Origin: Halomonas sp. 25-S5
GTDB taxonomy: Bacteria > Pseudomonadota > Gammaproteobacteria > Pseudomonadales > Halomonadaceae
Assembly (NCBI RefSeq): GCF_029889845.1
Contig: NZ_JARANV010000001.1
Coordinates: 186,001-250,000 of the forward strand
Length of the DNA stretch: 64,000 bases
Direction: 5' to 3'
This document shows, piece by piece, positions 59,643 to 64,000 of this stretch (positions within the stretch are counted from its first letter, which is position 1; each line of letters opens with the position of its first letter). The notes under the pieces are model-generated. The model saw nothing but the letters and a program-made list of their open reading frames with translations. It did not search any database and was not told the origin of the DNA. Made by a program: the position numbers and the translations under genes.

Positions 59643-62390
59643 TCAGTCCGGCAGGCTCTCCAGGCGATGCCGCTGCCAGTCGCTCTCCGGCTCGTTGAGC
59701 CGCAGTACCGCATCGACCACCTGCTCCTCCATGTTGTAGCGCAGCTTGAAGCCCAGGTGTTTCATCAGCGCCCGCATCGGGTGGTTGTCGACCATGATCT
59801 TGCCGATCATCTCCAGGGTCCCCACGCTCCTGCAGTAGCTGATCATCTTCTTCATCAGCAGGCTGCCGATGCCCAGTCCCTGGAGGTCATCGCGGATGAT
59901 GACTGAAAATTCCGTGCGAATGTTATCCGGGTCGTTCCATACGCGGGCCACCCCGAGCATCTCCTTGCTGCCGTCATCGCGGAGGTGCTCGGCGATGAAG
60001 GCCATCTGCCGGTCGTAGTTGATGTGCGAGAGATTCGACAGATCCCGCTGGGTCAGGTCGGCCTTGTTGTGGAAGTAGCGGAAACGGATACTCTCCTCGG
60101 AGAGCTGCTCGTGGAAACGGGTGATCAGCGGCGCATCCTCGGCGCGGATCGGGCGAACCTCGACCCGCCAGCCGTTGTTGAGCGTTACCCACTCGCGAAG
60201 CTCCTCGGGATAGGGCATGATCGCGAAACGCGCGGGGGTGCCGAGGTCCATGGCGAAATCCACCGCCACCACCCCATCGCGGTTGAGCAGCAGCGGATTG
60301 AGCTCCAGGCCGCGCAGCTGCGGCAGGTCGCTGGCCATCTGTGACAACTTCACCAGCAGCTCGCAGAGCCGTTCCAGGTCGCGTTCGGGATAGCTGGAGT
60401 GTTCGCGGATCAGTCGTGCGGCATGGGTGCGCCCTACCACGTCCGCGGCTAGGCTCATGTTGAGCGGTGGCAGCGCCACCTGGCGGTCGGCCAGGATATT
60501 GACCTTGTAGCCGCCGATACCGAACACGATCACCGGGCCGAAGACCGGATCACGGGTGATGCCGGCGCACAGCTGCATGGAGTGCTTGCCACGCTGCATG
60601 GCTTGCAGGCAGTACTCGCGGACCGCGATGTCCGGAAACTTCTCCTTCACTTTGTCGCCCAGACGGCCCACGGCCTCGGCGACCTGTTCCGGGCTCGCCA
60701 GGTCCTGGATCAGGCCGGCGGAGATCTTGTGCGGATGCTGGCGGTAGCGGAAGGGGCGGCAGTTGCCCTCGTGGATCACCTTGAGGGCCATGGGCCCCTC
60801 GAAGTCAGCCGCCGCCTCGGCGGCCTCCGCGGCGGTCTGGGGGTAGCGGCTCGGCGCCACCGGGAGCCCGTAGGCCTCCAGCACTCGGGCCGTCTCGGAG
60901 TGCGTCAGGCATTCGCGCCCCGCCTCGCGGGCCTCCTCGATCAGCGACCGGCAGTGCCGGCGGATCTCCGGGGTGGTGGCGAAGGGCAGGCTCGGCGGGA
61001 TTTCCTGGAGCAGTGCCTGCACCCGCTGATAATCGACCATGTGCATGAAGGCCTTCACCGCCTTCTCCGGGGAGATGTAGGTGGGAATGCCGGCCAGGTT
61101 GCACTCGTGGCGCGCCGAGAGGGCCTCCTCCAGGCCCATCCAGCTGGTCAAGAGGTTGCGCCGGAAGCGCTTGCGTGCGGCGATGATCGCCTGGGCGGTC
61201 ACCTTCGACGGGGCCTGGCGGGTCGGGGCATGGACGACCAGCACGGCATCCGCCCCCGGGTCGGCCGCCACGATCTCCAAGGCCTCCACGAGTCGCTCCG
61301 GCGTGGCATTGCCGCCCAGGTCCACCGGGTTCTCGCCGGGCTTGCTCATGTCGAAGCCGTCGCGGCGCAGGGCCTCGCGGGTCGCCTCGCTGAAGTGTGC
61401 CAGCTTGCCCCCGGCGTTGATCAGTTTGTCGATGGCCAGCATCGCCGGCCCCAGGCCATTGGACACGATGGCCAGGCGGTCCCCTTTCAGGGGCTTCATG
61501 CGCGAGAGTGTCTCCAGGGCATCGAACAGCTCGTCGGAATCATCGACCCTCACGACCCCCGCCCGGGCGAAGGCCGCATCGAAGACCTGGTCACGATTGG
61601 CGACACCGGGCGTCGGCGGCAGGCCGGAAATATCGGATTCCGCGGTGCGGCCGCTCTTGATGGCCAGCACCAGGCGATTGCGCGAGGCATCGCGCAGCGC
61701 GGTCATGAAATGCTGGGCATCCATGATGCGCTCGAGGTGAAGCAGGATCGCCTGGGCGGGCGAAAACTGGTTGATGTAGTCCATCAGGTCGGGCAGCAGG
61801 ACGTCGACGCTATCCCCCACCGTGAGCAGGTGGGAGAAGCCGATGCCGCGGCCGGCGGCCCAGTCGATCATGGCATTGCCGAGCATTCCCGACTGGCCGA
61901 GATAGGCCACGCGACCGGCCTTCACCGGCTGGCTGGCATAGGAGGCGTTGAGCTTGCGTCCCGGGACGATCAGCCCCATGCACTCGGGCCCGAGAACGCG
62001 GATGCCCGATGCCCTGGCGGCGCCGAGCATGCGGCTACGCAGCGAGCCCTTGTCGTCACGCTCCTCGTCGAGATGGGCACCACCGGACAGCACCAGCGCG
62101 GCCTTGACGCCGAAGCGCCCGAGCGTGTCGATCAGGCCCGGTACCGTCTCCACCGGCGAGCAGATCACCGCCAGGTCCGGCACCTGGGGCAGTTGCGAGA
62201 CCCGGCTGACACAGGGCATCGCGAAGACCGCGTCGTAGCCCTTGGGGTTGACCGCCCAGACGCTGCCGGCAAAGCCGCCTTCCCGGAGGTTGCGGATCAC
62301 CTGGCCGCCCATGGAGTGGGGCTTCTCGGACGCCCCGATCACCGCGATGGTGCCAGGCTCGAAGAAGTGGCGCAGGAAGCGGGTGCTCAA
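59643..62390 (-). CDS. PatZ/Pka-type protein lysine acetyltransferase (inactive NDP-forming acyl-CoA synthetase fused to GNAT)
   Basis: A 915-residue protein. Residues ~1-460 are an acyl-CoA synthetase (NDP-forming) alpha region (FFEPGTIAVIGASEKPHSMG; VLGPECMGLIVPGRKLNASY), ~480-700 an ATP-grasp beta region (TAAEAAEAAADFEGPMALKV; YKVNILADRQVALPPLN), and ~735-900 a GNAT domain (VRPIRAEDAPLITRFHEQLS; RDDLQGLGIGSLLMKKMISY). The catalytic loop expected to carry the phosphohistidine reads LPPTPGVANRDQVFDAAF, with no His, as in PatZ-type acetyltransferases that regulate acetyl-CoA synthetase. Start is TTG at 62390 after GGAGG. It is divergent from a deacetylase-family gene. Confidence 0.9.
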   Translation of the reverse strand: MSTRFLRHFFEPGTIAVIGASEKPHSMGGQVIRNLREGGFAGSVWAVNPKGYDAVFAMPCVSRVSQLPQVPDLAVICSPVETVPGLIDTLGRFGVKAALVLSGGAHLDEERDDKGSLRSRMLGAARASGIRVLGPECMGLIVPGRKLNASYASQPVKAGRVAYLGQSGMLGNAMIDWAAGRGIGFSHLLTVGDSVDVLLPDLMDYINQFSPAQAILLHLERIMDAQHFMTALRDASRNRLVLAIKSGRTAESDISGLPPTPGVANRDQVFDAAFARAGVVRVDDSDELFDALETLSRMKPLKGDRLAIVSNGLGPAMLAIDKLINAGGKLAHFSEATREALRRDGFDMSKPGENPVDLGGNATPERLVEALEIVAADPGADAVLVVHAPTRQAPSKVTAQAIIAARKRFRRNLLTSWMGLEEALSARHECNLAGIPTYISPEKAVKAFMHMVDYQRVQALLQEIPPSLPFATTPEIRRHCRSLIEEAREAGRECLTHSETARVLEAYGLPVAPSRYPQTAAEAAEAAADFEGPMALKVIHEGNCRPFRYRQHPHKISAGLIQDLASPEQVAEAVGRLGDKVKEKFPDIAVREYCLQAMQRGKHSMQLCAGITRDPVFGPVIVFGIGGYKVNILADRQVALPPLNMSLAADVVGRTHAARLIREHSSYPERDLERLCELLVKLSQMASDLPQLRGLELNPLLLNRDGVVAVDFAMDLGTPARFAIMPYPEELREWVTLNNGWRVEVRPIRAEDAPLITRFHEQLSEESIRFRYFHNKADLTQRDLSNLSHINYDRQMAFIAEHLRDDGSKEMLGVARVWNDPDNIRTEFSVIIRDDLQGLGIGSLLMKKMISYCRSVGTLEMIGKIMVDNHPMRALMKHLGFKLRYNMEEQVVDAVLRLNEPESDWQRHRLESLPD

Positions 62391-62403
62391 GCAGGATCCT
62401 CCC

Positions 62404-62460
62404 TGAAGGGTCGTTGCCCTTCATTGTGTAAGACTTATTGACACTGGCCCGCAAGCGGGC
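62404..62460. promoter_or_regulatory. divergent control region of the acetyltransferase and deacetylase genes
   Basis: TGAAGGG / CCCTTCA (62404-62423) is a 7-bp hairpin directly before the acetyltransferase ribosome site on the reverse strand. Further out lie a reverse-strand TTGCGG-17-TTACAC promoter candidate, a forward TTGACA (62439-62444), and the inverted repeat GCCCGC-AA-GCGGGC (62447-62460) between them. Confidence 0.4.
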
Positions 62461-62500
62461 GTCACGATTAAGGTGACCTCAGTCATTTCGGAGCCAGTGC

Positions 62501-63436
62501 ATGATCACCGCTTACATTACTCACCCCGACTGCCACTTGCACCACATGGGCCCCGAACATCCCGAAAGCCCGCTGCGCCTGGATGCCATCCGGGCGAGGT
62601 TGATGCTGTCTGGCGTGCTGCAGCAGACCATGCAGTCCGACGCGCGAGAGGCCACCGAGGAGCAGCTGGCCCGGGTCCACCCCCTTCGCCACCTGCGGGC
62701 CCTGGACAAGTGCGTGCCGCAGCACGGCATCGTCACCCTCGACAGTGACACCATGATGAACCCGGACAGCCTCAAGGCGGCACGGGTGGCAGCGGGGGCG
62801 GTAGTGCGTGGCGTTGACCAGGTATTCCGACACCAGGCCGACAACGTCTTCTGCGCGGTGCGCCCCCCGGGGCACCATGCCGAGGCCAGCGACGCCATGG
62901 GCTTCTGCTTCTACAATAACGTGGCGGTGGGCGCGGCCCATGCCAGGGCCAAGTACGGGGCTCGCCGGATCGCCATCCTCGACTTCGACGTCCACCAGTG
63001 CAACGGCACCATCGATATCTTCAAGGATGATCCCGAGGTGCTGGTCTGCACCAGCTTCCAGTTTCCATTCTACCCCTGGCGCTACCTGCGCAGCGAATGG
63101 CACAACGTGGTCAATACGCCCTTGCCCGCCGGCACCGACAGCGCGGCCTTCCGCCAGGCGATCGAGGACGACTGGCTCCCTGCCCTGCATGCCTTCAAGC
63201 CGGAGATCGTGCTCGTCTCGGCGGGCTTCGACGCTCACCGTGATGACCCCCTGGCAGAGCTCTGCCTGGAGGACGAGGACTACCACTGGATCACCCACAT
63301 GTCGCTGGAGATCGCCGCGCTCTATGCCGATGGCCGCCTGGTGTCGGTATTGGAAGGCGGCTATGACCTGGACTCCCTGGGGCGTTGTGCCGAGGCACAC
63401 CTCAAGGCCCTGCTCGGGCTGCCCTTCGGCAATTGA
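62501..63436 (+). CDS. histone deacetylase-family amidohydrolase
   Basis: A 311-residue member of the arginase/deacetylase fold. The catalytic histidine pair is in VRPPGHHAEASDAMGFCF, zinc ligands are Asp and His of LDFDVHQCNGTID and Asp of VSAGFDAHRDDP, and the transition-state Tyr is in VLEGGYDLDSL; the site appears complete. The usual HHGNGT reads HQCNGT, leaving the ligands intact. Family members act on acetyl-lysine, acetylpolyamines or acetoin-type substrates. Being divergent from a PatZ-type acetyltransferase makes protein deacetylation plausible but unproven. Confidence 0.9.
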   Translation: MITAYITHPDCHLHHMGPEHPESPLRLDAIRARLMLSGVLQQTMQSDAREATEEQLARVHPLRHLRALDKCVPQHGIVTLDSDTMMNPDSLKAARVAAGAVVRGVDQVFRHQADNVFCAVRPPGHHAEASDAMGFCFYNNVAVGAAHARAKYGARRIAILDFDVHQCNGTIDIFKDDPEVLVCTSFQFPFYPWRYLRSEWHNVVNTPLPAGTDSAAFRQAIEDDWLPALHAFKPEIVLVSAGFDAHRDDPLAELCLEDEDYHWITHMSLEIAALYADGRLVSVLEGGYDLDSLGRCAEAHLKALLGLPFGN

Positions 63437-63443
63437 CCCGATT

Positions 63444-63575
63444 GTTTCTCGATGCCGGGAAACGGGTGAGCTTGCCACCGGTTACCCCGCTCTCCCGTCG
63501 CCCTTTGGCATGACGGGGGCGCTGGCGTGGGGCCGCGTGCGGAGACTGTGGTAGGCTGGGGGAAACCTCGTTTCC
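63444..63575. promoter_or_regulatory. two GTTTC/GAAAC inverted repeats before the XRE gene
   Basis: GTTTC-10-GAAAC (63444-63463) and GGAAAC-CTC-GTTTCC (63561-63575) share the same half-site in opposite order. The second ends 15 bases before the XRE-regulator ATG, a place suited to autoregulation. Confidence 0.45.
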
Positions 63576-63590
63576 GATAGTGAACAGCGC

Positions 63591-64000
63591 ATGACCGCCA
63601 CCACCGATCAGGACGCCGCCCTGCGCATCGCCGCCGGCCGCAAGCCCTTCGTCGAACCGCTGCGCCTCGGCGAGCGCCTCAAGGAGATTCGCCTGGCCCA
63701 CCGGTGGACGCTGGAGGACGTTAGCCAGCGTACCGGCCTGGCTCGCTCCACCCTCTCCAAGATCGAGAACGATCAGATCTCCCCCACCTTCACGGCGGTA
63801 CAGAAGCTGATCAATGGCCTGGGCATCGACCTGCCCCAGCTGCTCTCGCCCCCCCGGGTCCAGCCCCTCACCCTGGGGCGACGCGACCTCACCCGCCAGG
63901 GCGAGGGCCAGCGCCACCCCACCCCGACCTACGAGCACGAGCTGCTCAGCTGCGAGCTCGCCCAGAAGCGCATGATCCCCTTCAAGACCATCGTGCGGGC
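63591..64000 (+). CDS. XRE-family regulator, N-terminal part (cut by window end)
   Basis: The first 136 codons are visible. Residues ~23-78 form the helix-turn-helix domain (LRLGERLKEIRLAHRWTLED, VSQRTGLARSTLSKIENDQI). The following GRRDLTRQGEG and TYEHELLSCELAQKRMIPFK resemble the start of a C-terminal cupin effector domain, as in PuuR/SutR-type regulators of amine or sulfur-compound metabolism. The end is outside the window. Start ATG follows TGAACAGCGC, without a strong Shine-Dalgarno. Confidence 0.85.
   Translation, partial: MTATTDQDAALRIAAGRKPFVEPLRLGERLKEIRLAHRWTLEDVSQRTGLARSTLSKIENDQISPTFTAVQKLINGLGIDLPQLLSPPRVQPLTLGRRDLTRQGEGQRHPTPTYEHELLSCELAQKRMIPFKTIVR

Overview
The window is high-GC, densely coded chromosomal DNA of a gammaproteobacterium. 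A complete ectABC ectoine operon (36440-38896), whose products I recognise as very close to those of Halomonas elongata, together with the core gene order, points to Halomonas or a close relative in the Halomonadaceae. I see no rRNA or tRNA gene, CRISPR array, insertion sequence or prophage. About 60 protein genes cover over 90% of the sequence.

Layout. 1-3039: end of an acylphosphatase gene, then a reverse operon for a 2-hydroxyacid dehydrogenase, a ribokinase and a nucleoside hydrolase (nucleoside/ribose salvage). 3259-13610: forward core block fmdB-type gene, aspS, ruvCAB, tolQRAB-pal-cpoB and a yciK-type reductase (translation, recombination, envelope integrity); yebC and ybgC, often found here, are absent. 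13653-18049: gph/mupP and ubiG (reverse), galU with a UDP-glucose-dehydrogenase-like gene that lacks the catalytic cysteine (forward), sodB (reverse). 18293-25731: a membrane-anchored coiled-coil protein, tamA, tamB, msrA. 25846-34732 (all reverse): carbonic anhydrase, then a peptide ABC transporter (binding protein, two permeases, two ATPases) followed by a LysR regulator and an Xaa-Pro dipeptidase, so peptide uptake and proline release look co-expressed. 34895-42586: glutathione reductase, ectABC with a good sigma70-type promoter, and a three-gene set: lipoprotein with a retropepsin-like motif, inactive transglutaminase fused to membrane helices, and an ATP-grasp glutamate-ligase-like enzyme. 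42729-47653: zur-type regulator, hisI, yidD, sufE, a divergent pair of tyrosine recombinase and KfrA-like DNA-binding protein flanking a 12-bp inverted repeat, then nfuA. 47958-64000: metH, a MATE exporter, cysI with DUF934, Smr protein, GGCT-like protein, wrbA with DUF2069, azlCD, pdxH, a PatZ-type lysine acetyltransferase divergent from a histone-deacetylase-family gene, and the start of an XRE regulator.

Most of the window is housekeeping. The parts most worth following up are the ectoine-adjacent protease/transglutaminase/ligase set, the recombinase-KfrA pair with its inverted repeat, the cysteine-less dehydrogenase beside galU, the divergent acetyltransferase/deacetylase pair, and a patch of foreign-looking codon use inside tolR.
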